Below, in pieces: positions 8,981-19,050 of a stretch of 64,000 nucleotides of DNA. Position 1 is the first letter of the stretch; each line of letters opens with the position of its first letter. The notes under the pieces were generated by a model that worked only from the letters and a program-made list of their open reading frames with translations, had not been told where the DNA came from and made no database searches. Both the position numbers and the translations under genes were made by a program. Origin of the DNA: JAKALX01 sp964508715 (GTDB taxonomy: Bacteria > Chloroflexota > Dehalococcoidia > Tepidiformales > Tepidiformaceae); the NCBI GenBank assembly GCA_964508715.1, contig CAZDUX010000014.1, positions 31,783 to 95,782 of the forward strand. The letters run 5' to 3'.

Positions 8981-9018
8981 GCGAACATATGTTCTTGTTC
9001 ACTACGCCGACTTCGCAT

Positions 9019-9034
9019 TGTTTCACGTGAAACA
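9019..9034. other. parS site (perfect)
   Basis: An exact 16-bp TGTTTCACGTGAAACA palindrome, the consensus ParB-binding parS sequence. It lies about 4.8 kb upstream of parB in the same transcriptional block. Confidence 0.96.
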
Positions 9035-9095
9035 CCCAGCTTGAACAGTACAGCTGCCATCATTCCACCTCCTACGGCCTGGGGCGTCACCGCAC

Positions 9096-9111
9096 CGTTT
9101 CACGTGAAACA
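9096..9111. other. parS site (15 of 16 bases)
   Basis: CGTTTCACGTGAAACA differs from consensus only at the first base. It lies 77 bp from the perfect copy, centre to centre. Confidence 0.93.
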
Positions 9112-9343
9112 CTCCGGGAGATGGGTGTCGCAGAATCTTGATGGTATTCCTTCTCTCGGCGCGATTCGAGGCAGTCGTCACTCGCTGTCCCCGTGAAACG
9201 TTCTCCACGCCCACCCTCTCGCCCGCCGGGCCTCCTATCCGATCAATTACCAGGGTCCCCCGTCTCCAATGTCTCCGCTTCTTGTCACCGCGACCAGCCG
9301 CTCGAACACCGCTACCCCGGCTCGCGTCCACCAGCAGATTGAA

Positions 9344-9359
9344 TGTTTCACGTGAAACG
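9344..9359. other. parS site (15 of 16 bases)
   Basis: TGTTTCACGTGAAACG differs from consensus only at the last base. It is the copy nearest yidD. Confidence 0.93.
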
Positions 9360-9484
9360 CCGCCTCCACGTCAGAACGATACCCCTGGCCCCCACCAACG
9401 TCCGCGGAACCAGGCACTCTCTTTGCTCCCGCACAGACCCCCGGTCCCCGCTGGCTCGCCTAAACCGCCACCCAACACACCCTC

Positions 9485-9700
9485 TCAGGGAACCGGGTCG
9501 TATCCAGACCCACCACCCGGCCCCGGCCGGCACCGCCCCAACCGCCGAACACCCAACCACCCGCCCCTCAAGACCCCATAACGCTCAATCGCCTCGTACG
9601 TGTACCGTGAGCACGTCGGCTCGAACCGGCAGGCTCCCGGCATCACACGCGAAAACGTCGCCTGGTAGCCCTGAATCAGCCGCAACACCACCCACTTCAC
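9485..9700 (-). CDS. yidD: membrane protein insertion efficiency factor YidD
   Basis: The 71-residue protein shows the YidD/DUF37 core: an N-terminal hydrophobic/amphipathic segment (VVLRLIQGYQ), then PGACRFEPTCSRYTYEAIERYG with conserved Cys, Pro and SxY residues, and a GxRRLGRCRP segment. The family helps YidC-dependent membrane insertion. The start overlaps rnpA by 4 bp, the conserved rnpA-yidD arrangement, but here yidC is separated from it by the parS region and a lipoprotein gene. Confidence 0.95.
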   Translation of the reverse strand: MKWVVLRLIQGYQATFSRVMPGACRFEPTCSRYTYEAIERYGVLRGGWLGVRRLGRCRPGPGGGSGYDPVP

Positions 9701-10038
9701 GACTCTCCCTCCAGCAACCCGCCCTTTCGCAACGCTCGAACCAGCGCCAACCGCAACTCGGCGGACGAAGCGGTTATCGCACTGCCGCGTGCCGTCACCA
9801 CGACATCGAACGCCCCGACACCATCAACGCCCCGCGCACACTCGCGCAGACGTCGCTTCGCCCGGTTTCGCACAACTGCCAGCTTCGAAAGCCGCTTGCC
9901 CACCGCGAAACCCCACCTCGGATGCCCGCTCTCGTTGGGCAAATAGCGCACAACAACGAGGGGACCGCTCACCACGGTCCCCTCGCTATACACAGTGTCG
10001 AATTCCGCGCCTTTGCGCAGCCGATACTCGCGCCGCAT
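9697..10038 (-). CDS. rnpA: ribonuclease P protein component
   Basis: RnpA supports the catalytic RNA in tRNA 5' maturation. The 113-residue protein begins MRREYRLRKGAEFDTVY and carries the diagnostic RNR motif, here RNRAKRRLRE near residue 77, followed by DVVVTARG. It lies 11 bp after rpmH and overlaps yidD by 4 bp, as in most bacteria. Confidence 0.96.
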   Translation of the reverse strand: MRREYRLRKGAEFDTVYSEGTVVSGPLVVVRYLPNESGHPRWGFAVGKRLSKLAVVRNRAKRRLRECARGVDGVGAFDVVVTARGSAITASSAELRLALVRALRKGGLLEGES

Positions 10039-10049
10039 GGCGCACCGTC

Positions 10050-10193
10050 CTAGACGACGGTCAGCCGCTTCCGGCCACGTGCCCGGCGCGCCTTCAGGAT
10101 GAGCCGGCCACCCTTGGTGCTCATTCGCTTCAGGAATCCGTGCTCGCGCTTCCGCGGGATCGAATGGGGCTGGTACGTGCGCTTCGTCGCCAC
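10050..10193 (-). CDS. rpmH: 50S ribosomal protein L34
   Basis: This 47-residue L34 has the invariant core KRTYQPHSIPRKREHGFLKR and the basic tail ARGRKRLTV. The GTG at 10193 is chosen over the longer frame because AAGGAG sits 8 bp upstream and the protein then begins MATKRTYQP as expected. It is the first gene of the block rpmH-rnpA-yidD. In many bacteria dnaA lies next to it; here the neighbour is a lytic transglycosylase. Confidence 0.96.
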   Translation of the reverse strand: MATKRTYQPHSIPRKREHGFLKRMSTKGGRLILKARRARGRKRLTVV

Positions 10194-10278
10194 GGCAGCT
10201 ACTCCTTGTTCTTCAATGACGTGAAGGACCATCCTCGCAGATCACCGCGTTATGGTCGAAATCGGCCAGCCACCCACC

Positions 10279-12555
10279 TCATCCGGCGTACGCAGCCAGG
10301 TATCGAGCATAATGCTCCATGACCTTTTCGACATAATCACGCGTCTCCGGGATATCGATCGCCTCGGCCGTCGTTGGCCCATCTGCCCCTGTCCCCGCAC
10401 GATCCGCCCACCTTGCCGCGTTGCCAGGCCCCGCGTTGTATGCCCCCAACGCCAGGTACGCGTTCCCATACCGGGCGAGCTGCCCCCCAAGGTAGAACGC
10501 ACCAAACCTCAGGCTCACCGCCGGCCGAAAGAGATCATCCGCCACGAAGTGCTCTACCCCCAGGGCCTCCGCGATACTCGCTCCCGTCGGTGGAATCACC
10601 TGCGTCAGCCCAAGCGCACCCGCGTGCGACCCGGCAGCCGGGTCCCAGTAACTCTCCTGCCGCACCATCGCCGCCAGGAAAAGCGGGTCCAGCCCATATT
10701 CGTGGGCTTCAGCATCTACCTGCGCGACATAATCTACTGGATAGGCAATCCGCAGCAGATCCCTCGGCACGAGCTCCCACGGTACGCCCAATACCCCCTC
10801 CAATCGGGCAGCAAGCTGCGCCGCCACATCCACCATCCCCAGCGAACGCGCCTCGCGCGCCAGCTCGAGCACACGCCACGGTCCCGCACCCCGCGCAGCC
10901 TCATTCAGCGCAGCCGCCGCCTCTTCCCTCAGTCCAACCGCCAGCAGGTCCGCCGCCGCGGTCGGCCCTGTACCGGGCAGCGTTCCCGGAACAATCCCGT
11001 TGAGCCACGATTCGAGCCCGGCCCAGTCAACATCCGTCACGAGTCTCCGCGCACGAAACGAGCCATCCAGTGCGGGTCTTTCCCCGATTCGGCGCGCGGC
11101 CTCCGTCCCGTAAAATCCCAGCGGGTCCGCGCTGTAGGCAGCAGCGAAATCCGCCTTCGCAGCCTCGCCCTTCCCCAGCTCCTCCTCCGCTCGCCCCTTC
11201 CAGTACAGCAGCCTGGCGTCCCTCTCCCCGGCAATGCCGCTCCATCCCTCCACCGCACCGGCAGCATCGCCCGCCTGCAGAAGCGCATACCCCGCCCGGA
11301 ACGCCGCCTCGCCGGTGAACTCCCCACCAGGGCCGTTGGCTACGAGCTCCCGGTAGCGCGCGGCCGCACTTCGCTCATCTCCCGTCCCTTCCATCACGCG
11401 GGCTGCCCAGTACTTCGCACGATGAACATACGGCGAGTTCGCCCCCGTACCGGCCGCCGCGTCGTACCACGCAATCGCCAGCCGCGCCTCGCCCTCATCC
11501 TCGAACGCCGCCCCAAGATAGAACGCCCGAAATGCAAGCGCCTCCGCCGATATTCCCGGCTCCGTCACCGCCTTCTCCAGCACCGCCTGCGCCTCCGCGT
11601 ACGCCCCCCGCCGGTACTGCACCAGTCCCGCCTGACCCGCATCGACAGCTATCCCCGCCGCCTGCAGGGCCTCCAATGCCGGGTACGCTGCCGGCGACCC
11701 CGCTGAACCGTTGACGATCGCCTCGAGTTGCCTCACGAACGTGCCCTGGTCACCTGCCCGGCGGGACACCATCGCGAGCTCGAGCCGGTCTCCAGCGTCC
11801 CCCGACAGCACAACCAGCCGCGCCAGCCACCGCGCGAGCGCCGTATCGTCGCCAGCCGCTCGCGCCGCTGCCGCCCGATCCCTGGCAATCGTTTCGTCGA
11901 ACCCGGCAGGCAGGTTTGGGAGAGCCGTCAGCCGTTCCCACTGCGCCTCCGCTCCCGGATCTCCCCCCGCCGAAAGTGCCCGTGCATAGGCCAGCACGAC
12001 ATAAGGTTGCAGCGCGTCATTCGTACCCTTCAACGCCTCCACCCGAAGTGCCTCCGCCGCAGAACCAAACGCATTCGAATCGAGCAGCCGGACGCCAAGC
12101 AGGTACGCGCTCCTTCGCGCCGTCACACTCCCGGCGGGGGCCGTACCCACCGCCTCCTTGAGCAGCGCCACACCCCTTGCACTGTCACCCGCCTGGTAGC
12201 GGGCCACGCTCGCCCCCAGGGCCGCAGCCGCCTTCACCTCGGGGTCCCGGGCGCCGTTCGCTATCGCCTCGTATCCGCTCGCAGCCTCCTCGAGGCGGCC
12301 CTCGCGGAGCAGCTTCGCTGCCGTCGCCAGCGCTTCCGGTGATTCCCCAAAGGGCGTCGGCATCGAAACGCTCGTCGCTGTCGCCGTCCACGCCGCGGTT
12401 GCGACAGCCGTCGAGGGGCTGCTCTCCCCTCCACCCCCCGACTTCGACCCCGAACCACCGCCACACCCGGCAACAGGCACCACAACAACGCACATCACCA
12501 CGATCGCCGCACGCAACGCATCGCCCGGCCCCGGGCGGTTGCCCTTGGATGCCAC
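10279..12555 (-). CDS. lipoprotein soluble lytic murein transglycosylase with TPR-like superhelix
   Basis: A 758-residue Slt-type transglycosylase, which cleaves peptidoglycan glycan strands with 1,6-anhydro product formation. A type II signal peptide ends at the lipobox VAGC, near residue 31. About 500 residues of Ala-rich TPR-like helical repeats follow, then the SLT domain (about 590-750). That domain has the catalytic Glu in RQESYWDP, then GALGLTQVIP, ALGAYNAGPGNA and ETRDYVEKVM. The GTG start lies just one base after the predicted transcription start of the promoter at 12563-12592, so the mRNA may be leaderless. Confidence 0.93.
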   Translation of the reverse strand: MASKGNRPGPGDALRAAIVVMCVVVVPVAGCGGGSGSKSGGGGESSPSTAVATAAWTATATSVSMPTPFGESPEALATAAKLLREGRLEEAASGYEAIANGARDPEVKAAAALGASVARYQAGDSARGVALLKEAVGTAPAGSVTARRSAYLLGVRLLDSNAFGSAAEALRVEALKGTNDALQPYVVLAYARALSAGGDPGAEAQWERLTALPNLPAGFDETIARDRAAAARAAGDDTALARWLARLVVLSGDAGDRLELAMVSRRAGDQGTFVRQLEAIVNGSAGSPAAYPALEALQAAGIAVDAGQAGLVQYRRGAYAEAQAVLEKAVTEPGISAEALAFRAFYLGAAFEDEGEARLAIAWYDAAAGTGANSPYVHRAKYWAARVMEGTGDERSAAARYRELVANGPGGEFTGEAAFRAGYALLQAGDAAGAVEGWSGIAGERDARLLYWKGRAEEELGKGEAAKADFAAAYSADPLGFYGTEAARRIGERPALDGSFRARRLVTDVDWAGLESWLNGIVPGTLPGTGPTAAADLLAVGLREEAAAALNEAARGAGPWRVLELAREARSLGMVDVAAQLAARLEGVLGVPWELVPRDLLRIAYPVDYVAQVDAEAHEYGLDPLFLAAMVRQESYWDPAAGSHAGALGLTQVIPPTGASIAEALGVEHFVADDLFRPAVSLRFGAFYLGGQLARYGNAYLALGAYNAGPGNAARWADRAGTGADGPTTAEAIDIPETRDYVEKVMEHYARYLAAYAG

Positions 12556-12562
12556 GAACCCG

Positions 12563-12592
12563 ATGCTAGGTTTTCACGACGACGCGCGTCAA
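12563..12592 (-). promoter_or_regulatory. sigma-70-type promoter for the transglycosylase gene
   Basis: On the minus strand TTGACG (12592-12587) is separated by 18 bp from TAGCAT (12568-12563). The expected start of transcription falls near 12556, directly at the GTG start at 12555, which suggests a leaderless transcript. The divergent alr begins at 12598 or 12631. Confidence 0.5.
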
Positions 12593-12597
12593 AACAT

Positions 12598-13815
12598 ATG
12601 CGAGCGATATCGGAAAGACAGGCGAACCTCATGCCCACCGCCACATCGACGCCCGCGAAACCACTCGGCTCACTCCGCGACCTGACCACCAGCCGCAACG
12701 CCTGGATCGAAATCGACCTCGACGCCCTCGACCATAACGTCGCTACCATGCGCTCGCTCGTCGGCCCCGGCATCGAACTCATCGCCGTCGTCAAGGCGAA
12801 CGCCTACGGCGCTGGCGCCGAAGTCCTGGCCCCCGCGCTCGAGGCGGCCGGTGTCGAACGCTTTGCCGTCGTCTGGCCCGCCGAGGCATTGAATCTCCGC
12901 GCAGCCGGCGTCACCCGCCCCATCCTCGTCCTTGGCCATGCTTTCCCGGCCGATGCACCAGCAGCCGTCGCCGCGAATATCACCCTCACATGTCACTCCC
13001 TGGCCCTCGGGCACGCCATCTCCGAAGCTGCCCTCGCCCGCGGCACCACCGCGACTGTCCATATCAAGGTCGATACCGGCCTCCACCGCTTCGGCGTCAA
13101 CCTCGACCAGGCGGTCGCTCTCGCTCAAGCCCTCCGCTCGATGCCCGGCCTCGATGTCGAGGGCCTCACGACCCATATGGCCAACGCCGACGAGCCCGAT
13201 GATTCCTTCTCAGAACTCCAGGACCAACGCTTCGCCCACGTCGCCGAGCTCCTCCCCTGGATCCGCTACCGCCACACCGCCAACTCCGCGACCGCCCTCC
13301 GCCGCGATGAGTTCCGCTACGATGGCGTCCGCCTCGGCCTCGCCCTCCACGGGATACAGCCAGCGAACACCCCTCCCGCCGGCCTCCGCCCCATCCTCTC
13401 CGTCCGTGCGCGAGTCGCCCGCGTCAGCGACGTCCCGCCCGGCGAGGGCGTGAGCTACGGCCTTCGCTGGCACCCCCGCGACCCCGCCCGGGTGGCGCTC
13501 GTACCCGTTGGCTACGGCGATGGCTGGCGCCGATCACTGGGAAACGAAGGCCATGTACTCATCGCCGGCCACCGCTGCCCCATGGTTGGCACCCTCTGCA
13601 TGGACCAGTTCATCGCCGACGTCACGGCCCTACCCTCCGTCAGCGAAGGCGACGAGATCACCCTCCTCGGCCGCCAGGGAGACGATGAACTCTCCGCGAC
13701 TGAGGTCGCAGCCGTCGCCGGCACGATCCCCTGGGATATCTTCGCCTCCCTCCAGGCGCGGTTGCCACGCATCTATCACCGCCATCACGAGGTCACAGCA
13801 GTCATCGGCCCCTGA
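12598..13815 (+). CDS. alr: alanine racemase
   Basis: Alr makes D-alanine for peptidoglycan using PLP. The 405-residue protein has the PLP-lysine motif VVKANAYGAG near residue 62. It also has the fold-III barrel segments HIKVDTGLHRFGV and HTANSAT, the second catalytic Tyr in EGVSYGLRW, and the C-terminal MVGTLCMDQFIADVT. The start may instead be the ATG at 12631 (MPTATS), since the first eleven residues are not part of the family core. It is divergent from the transglycosylase, another wall enzyme. Confidence 0.95.
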   Translation: MRAISERQANLMPTATSTPAKPLGSLRDLTTSRNAWIEIDLDALDHNVATMRSLVGPGIELIAVVKANAYGAGAEVLAPALEAAGVERFAVVWPAEALNLRAAGVTRPILVLGHAFPADAPAAVAANITLTCHSLALGHAISEAALARGTTATVHIKVDTGLHRFGVNLDQAVALAQALRSMPGLDVEGLTTHMANADEPDDSFSELQDQRFAHVAELLPWIRYRHTANSATALRRDEFRYDGVRLGLALHGIQPANTPPAGLRPILSVRARVARVSDVPPGEGVSYGLRWHPRDPARVALVPVGYGDGWRRSLGNEGHVLIAGHRCPMVGTLCMDQFIADVTALPSVSEGDEITLLGRQGDDELSATEVAAVAGTIPWDIFASLQARLPRIYHRHHEVTAVIGP

Positions 13816-13901
13816 CTACAGCCCTCCGAACATGCCGGAACCCCGCCTCCGAAGGCTGTTATGCCACTGCAATACCCCCCGCACCCGATTACCTGTCCCC
13901 A

Positions 13902-14363
13902 ATGCCCATCCCTCCCGAGAATCAATCACAGTCCGGAAATGGGAGCCTGGTCGTGCCGGATAGCCCCGAGGCCCGCGTGCCTCCTACCTCTGCAACTCCA
14001 CCACCCGAACCCTCCATCACTGGCCGGGCACTCGCCGTCGACCCCGACGCCGGCGTCCGGCGCGTCATCGCCCTCGTCCTCGAAGAGCTCGGCTTCGTCA
14101 CCCATGCTGTCGCCGACGCCGAAAGCGCCCTCGAGCTCCTGCCGACCCTCAATCCCCACCTCGTTATCACCGAGGTGCGCCTCCCCGGCATGAGCGGGCC
14201 CGACCTGGTGCGGGCGATCCGCGCGCTGCCCCACAAGGCCCCCCACATCCTCCTCATGAGCGCCTATCCCCGTCCCGGGCACTCCGGCGAAACCGTCTTC
14301 ATGCCGAAGCCGCTCCACTTCGAGCGCCTCCTCCAGGTCGCCCGCGATGCCCTGTCCGGCTAA
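13902..14363 (+). CDS. stand-alone receiver-domain protein with Glu at the phospho-acceptor site
   Basis: A 153-residue CheY-like receiver preceded by about 40 Pro/Ser-rich residues. The acidic pocket is VDPD (D47, D49), and the conserved Ser and Lys-Pro are present (LLMSAYP, MPKPLHF, K136). At the phospho-acceptor position the motif reads LVITEVRLPGMSG, so residue 91 is Glu rather than Asp. Such receivers often behave as phosphorylation-independent modules. There is no output domain or adjacent kinase. It sits between alr and a convergent zinc-ribbon gene, with a hairpin at 14395-14422 between them. Confidence 0.85.
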   Translation: MPIPPENQSQSGNGSLVVPDSPEARVPPTSATPPPEPSITGRALAVDPDAGVRRVIALVLEELGFVTHAVADAESALELLPTLNPHLVITEVRLPGMSGPDLVRAIRALPHKAPHILLMSAYPRPGHSGETVFMPKPLHFERLLQVARDALSG

Positions 14364-14394
14364 GCCCGCGCCGTTCTCTCCACCACACAAGAAA

Positions 14395-14422
14395 GGGGCG
14401 CTCCTCCAAAGAAGAGCGCCCC
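14395..14422. terminator. bidirectional hairpin between convergent genes
   Basis: GGGGCGCTC (14395-14403) pairs perfectly with GAGCGCCCC (14414-14422) around a 10-base loop. It follows the receiver gene and lies just past the 3' end of the zinc-ribbon gene. The trailing T-tract is poor. Confidence 0.6.
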
Positions 14423-14466
14423 GTCCTGTTCGTGCCTCAGCTCACACGGTCAACCCGCGGGGCGAG

Positions 14467-14916
14467 TTACCAGCGCCGGTCGCGGCCACCACCGCCACCG
14501 CCACCGCGGCTCCCGCCACCACCATAGCCGCCACGGCCACCGCCGCCGCCGCCATAACCACCACCGCCGCCACCGCCACCGTAGCCACCGCTGCGGCCGC
14601 CACCACCATACCCGCCACCACCAGCCGGGCGGCTCGACGGAGTGAAGCAGTCGTTGCAGTAGACCGGGCGGTCACCACGTGGTTCGAACGGGACCCGCGC
14701 CTCGCGCCCGCAGGACGCACAGGTTGCGGTGAACATCTCGCGGGCCTGCCCGCGGTTCCCGCCGCCCGATTCGCCCTTGCGGGCAGAGCGGCAGTTAGGG
14801 CAACGGCGAGGTTCATTCGTGAACCCCTTCGAAGCATGGAATTCCTGCTCCCCCGCGGTGAATGTGAATTCAGCGCCACAATCGGAGCAGATCAGGGTTT
14901 TGTCGGTGTACGGCAC
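14467..14916 (-). CDS. double zinc-ribbon protein with Gly-rich RGG-like tail
   Basis: A 149-residue protein starting at the GTG at 14916, which has GGAGG 7 bp upstream; the longer frame to 14934 would place that Shine-Dalgarno inside the gene. Residues about 1-45 form a treble-clef/zinc-ribbon (ICSDCGAEF ... RCPNCRSARKG). Residues about 60-90 form the CxxC-x17-CxxC motif (CASC, then CNDC 17 residues later). The remaining about 55 residues are almost only Gly, Tyr, Arg and Ser in GGYGGGG and GGRGG units. A nucleic-acid-binding role is inferred from the zinc ribbons plus the RGG-like tail; no partner is apparent. Confidence 0.8.
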   Translation of the reverse strand: MPYTDKTLICSDCGAEFTFTAGEQEFHASKGFTNEPRRCPNCRSARKGESGGGNRGQAREMFTATCASCGREARVPFEPRGDRPVYCNDCFTPSSRPAGGGGYGGGGRSGGYGGGGGGGGYGGGGGGRGGYGGGGSRGGGGGGGRDRRW

Positions 14917-15169
14917 TCGACGACCTCCAAACATTTCTAGGATTCCGCGGTCTTTCGAGCACCAGGTGGGAACGTGGACAGATTGAACGTGGAGAACCTG
15001 TCCTCAGAGTACGGCCAATAGGGCTTCGTTGAATAGCCTGCACCGGTAAATCTCACTTCGTCTGCGAATCACCCCCCACCCCCGCCGTGCCCCAACCGGC
15101 CAATCTGGTACAGGCCGCTCCCTCCTTCCGTTCCGCCTTTTCTTCCCCTAAACTCAGGAAAGAGCCCCT

Positions 15170-15196
15170 TTAGCACTCCCCCGTGGCGAGTGCTAA
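15170..15196. promoter_or_regulatory. CIRCE operator upstream of hrcA (perfect)
   Basis: TTAGCACTC, nine spacer bases, GAGTGCTAA: an exact match to the HrcA operator. It lies 21 bp before the hrcA start, so the hrcA-grpE-dnaK operon should be autorepressed and heat-inducible. The 300 bp between the zinc-ribbon gene and hrcA contain nothing else recognised. Confidence 0.97.
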
Positions 15197-15217
15197 TATG
15201 CCTCCATAGGGTTGATA

Positions 15218-16246
15218 ATGGTGTTGTCAGACCGCCGCGCGCGCATCCTTGCCCTCATCGTCGAGGACTTCGTCGATTCGGCCCAGCCGATCGGCTCGCA
15301 GGCACTTGTCGGCCGCCATGCACTCTCCCTCTCCAGCGCAACCGTCCGCAACGAGATGGCAGCGCTCGAAGAAGAAGGCATGATCACCCACCCTCATACC
15401 TCCGCCGGCCGAATCCCCAGCCACCGCGGCTACCGCTACTACGTCTCGTCCCTCATGGGCGAACGCGGCCTCCCCGAGCAGGACCAACTCAAGATCCTCC
15501 ACCAGTTCCACCAGAGCGCCCGCGAACTCGAAAACTGGACATCCCTCGCCGCGAGCGTCCTGGCCCAATCACTCGGTAACGTCGCACTCGTCACTCAGCC
15601 ACGCATCGCCGAGGTTCGCCTCAAGCAACTCCAGCTTGTCGAGCTCACCGAAAATCGCGCACTCCTCATCGCCGTCACCATGGATGGCGTGGCCCACCAG
15701 CAGATCGTCGAGTTCCCAGCCCCCGCACACCAGGAACACCTCTCACGCCTCGCCACTCGCCTCAACGCCGACCTCGCCGGCACAACCGCCTCCGACCTTC
15801 CCCATCGTGACCTCCCGGAGCCACCCGGCCCGCTCGAACGCACCGTCGTCGCCGCGCTCACCGACATCCTCCTGCGCGAACAGGAACGCACACTCGAAGC
15901 CCCCATCGTCGAAGGCGTGCGCGACATGCTCCGCCAGCCCGAGTTTGGCCACTCCGACCGCATGCTCGACACCCTCGAAGCTGTCGACGAGCGCCGCCTC
16001 GGTGAAGCGATTCCCTCCGACGCCGTCGCCGCGGGCGGCCTCGCCATCGTCATCGGCGATGAGAACCGCGAGGGCCCCTACCAGGACATGAGCTTCGTCC
16101 TCGCCCGCTACGGCCCCCAGGAAAGCGGCGGCGTCCTCGGTGTCCTCGGCCCCACACGTATGGCCTATGCCGATGCCGTCGCCCACGTCCGCTACGTCAG
16201 CGAGTTGCTCACCGAGCTCATGCGGAGGCTCTACACCGACGACTAA
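15218..16246 (+). CDS. hrcA: heat-inducible transcription repressor HrcA
   Basis: HrcA binds CIRCE and represses chaperone operons. The 342-residue protein has the N-terminal winged helix (RRARILALIVEDFVDSAQPIGSQAL ... LSSATVRNEMAALEEEGMITHPHTSAGRIPS). The C-terminal FVLARYGPQESGGVLGVLGPTRMAYADAV segment is diagnostic. The ATG at 15218 is used because AGGG lies 7 bp upstream; an in-frame TTG at 15212 and GTG at 15221 are alternatives. It heads an operon with grpE and dnaK. Confidence 0.96.
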   Translation: MVLSDRRARILALIVEDFVDSAQPIGSQALVGRHALSLSSATVRNEMAALEEEGMITHPHTSAGRIPSHRGYRYYVSSLMGERGLPEQDQLKILHQFHQSARELENWTSLAASVLAQSLGNVALVTQPRIAEVRLKQLQLVELTENRALLIAVTMDGVAHQQIVEFPAPAHQEHLSRLATRLNADLAGTTASDLPHRDLPEPPGPLERTVVAALTDILLREQERTLEAPIVEGVRDMLRQPEFGHSDRMLDTLEAVDERRLGEAIPSDAVAAGGLAIVIGDENREGPYQDMSFVLARYGPQESGGVLGVLGPTRMAYADAVAHVRYVSELLTELMRRLYTDD

Positions 16247-16369
16247 CCACCCACAATCGATCGGCGTGGCCACGACGTGGCTACTCCCGCCCGCCTGCAC
16301 ATCCCCGCCTCTCGCAGCTTCCCCCATCGGGGCTCACCCTGCGAGAGAGACCACCCGCCTGGAGGCCCT

Positions 16370-16933
16370 ATGACAGCACACGATGAAGACGAACGAACCG
16401 CCGACCGCCGCTCGAGCGCATCGATGAACGACGGGCAGACCCCCGAAGGCAGCCAAACAGCCGCCGCCGGCGACACCGCAACCACCCTTGCCGACGCGCT
16501 CGAGAAAGCCGACAACTACTACCGTAACTGGCAGCGAGCCGCCGCGGACTTCGCCAACTACAAGAAGCGCGTCGAGCAGGAGCGTGCCGAAAATGCCCGC
16601 CTCATCAAGGCAGCCCTGATCATCAATCTCCTCCCCATCTACGACGACATGGATCGGGCAACGGGCACACTCGATACCGACCTCGAAAGCCTCAACTGGG
16701 TGCAGGGCATCCTCGCCATCCAGCAGAAGTTCGCACGCCTCCTCGAGGCGCTCGATGTCCGCGAAATTCCCGCCGCGGGCGAGCCCTTCGACCCCCAGGT
16801 CCACGAAGCCGTCGCCCGCCAACCGGGCGAGGAAGGCAAGATCCTCCACGTCGCCCAGAAGGGCTACCTCCTCAGCGATAAGGTCATCCGCCCCGCGATG
16901 GTCATCGTCGGCGACGGCACACCCGGCGGCTGA
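16370..16933 (+). CDS. grpE: nucleotide exchange factor GrpE
   Basis: GrpE releases ADP from DnaK. The 187-residue protein has an acidic disordered N-terminus, then the long coiled helix with ADFANYKKRVEQER and the C-terminal beta domain with HEAVARQPGEEGKILHVAQKGYLLSDKVIRPAMVIV (read as consecutive short motifs). The ATG at 16370 has GGAGG at 16361-16365; the frame is open further upstream, but there is no family similarity there. It lies between hrcA and dnaK. Confidence 0.96.
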   Translation: MTAHDEDERTADRRSSASMNDGQTPEGSQTAAAGDTATTLADALEKADNYYRNWQRAAADFANYKKRVEQERAENARLIKAALIINLLPIYDDMDRATGTLDTDLESLNWVQGILAIQQKFARLLEALDVREIPAAGEPFDPQVHEAVARQPGEEGKILHVAQKGYLLSDKVIRPAMVIVGDGTPGG

Positions 16934-17003
16934 CGCGGCGCCCCGCCTTCCCCGTCAACAACCTCGATAGTCAAGGGCACTGGAGCCCGGGAGAATCTCA
17001 AGA

Positions 17004-18902
<1,899 letters not shown>

Positions 18903-18926
18903 TCCCGGCACCCGTTCCCAGGCACC

Positions 18927-18960
18927 GAAGAAGGGGCGCCCCGTTGGGCGCCCCTTCTTC
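18927..18960 (+). terminator. terminator of the hrcA-grpE-dnaK operon
   Basis: A perfect 15-bp stem (GAAGAAGGGGCGCCC with GGGCGCCCCTTCTTC) around the loop CGTT, 24 bp after the dnaK stop. The TTCTTC on the descending arm supplies the only T-rich element. Confidence 0.85.
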
Positions 18961-19050
18961 ACACCCCCGCGCAACCAAATGCCAAACGACAGCGAGGGCA
19001 CCCACCGGAACTTCGGCCTGTTCTCGCGAAACCCGCCAACCGCTCCCCCG

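Larger units (their letters stand above)
8920..9484. other. non-coding segment carrying the parS cluster
   Basis: This 565-bp stretch between yidD and the propeller lipoprotein has no convincing gene; short frames such as 9023-9331 only translate the parS repeats. It holds four strong parS matches (annotated separately) plus a degenerate half-site CCGTGAAACG at 9191-9200. No TTATCCACA-type DnaA box is visible, so it is a partition centromere rather than an obvious replication origin. Confidence 0.8.

Noticed and set aside
9023..9331. 102-codon minus-strand frame in the parS region
   Set aside because: It has no ribosome-binding site or family match, and its FHVKR motifs are translations of parS palindromes.
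8920..9484. Replication origin in the parS region
   Set aside because: No DnaA-box cluster or AT-rich unwinding element is visible; only parS sites support origin proximity.
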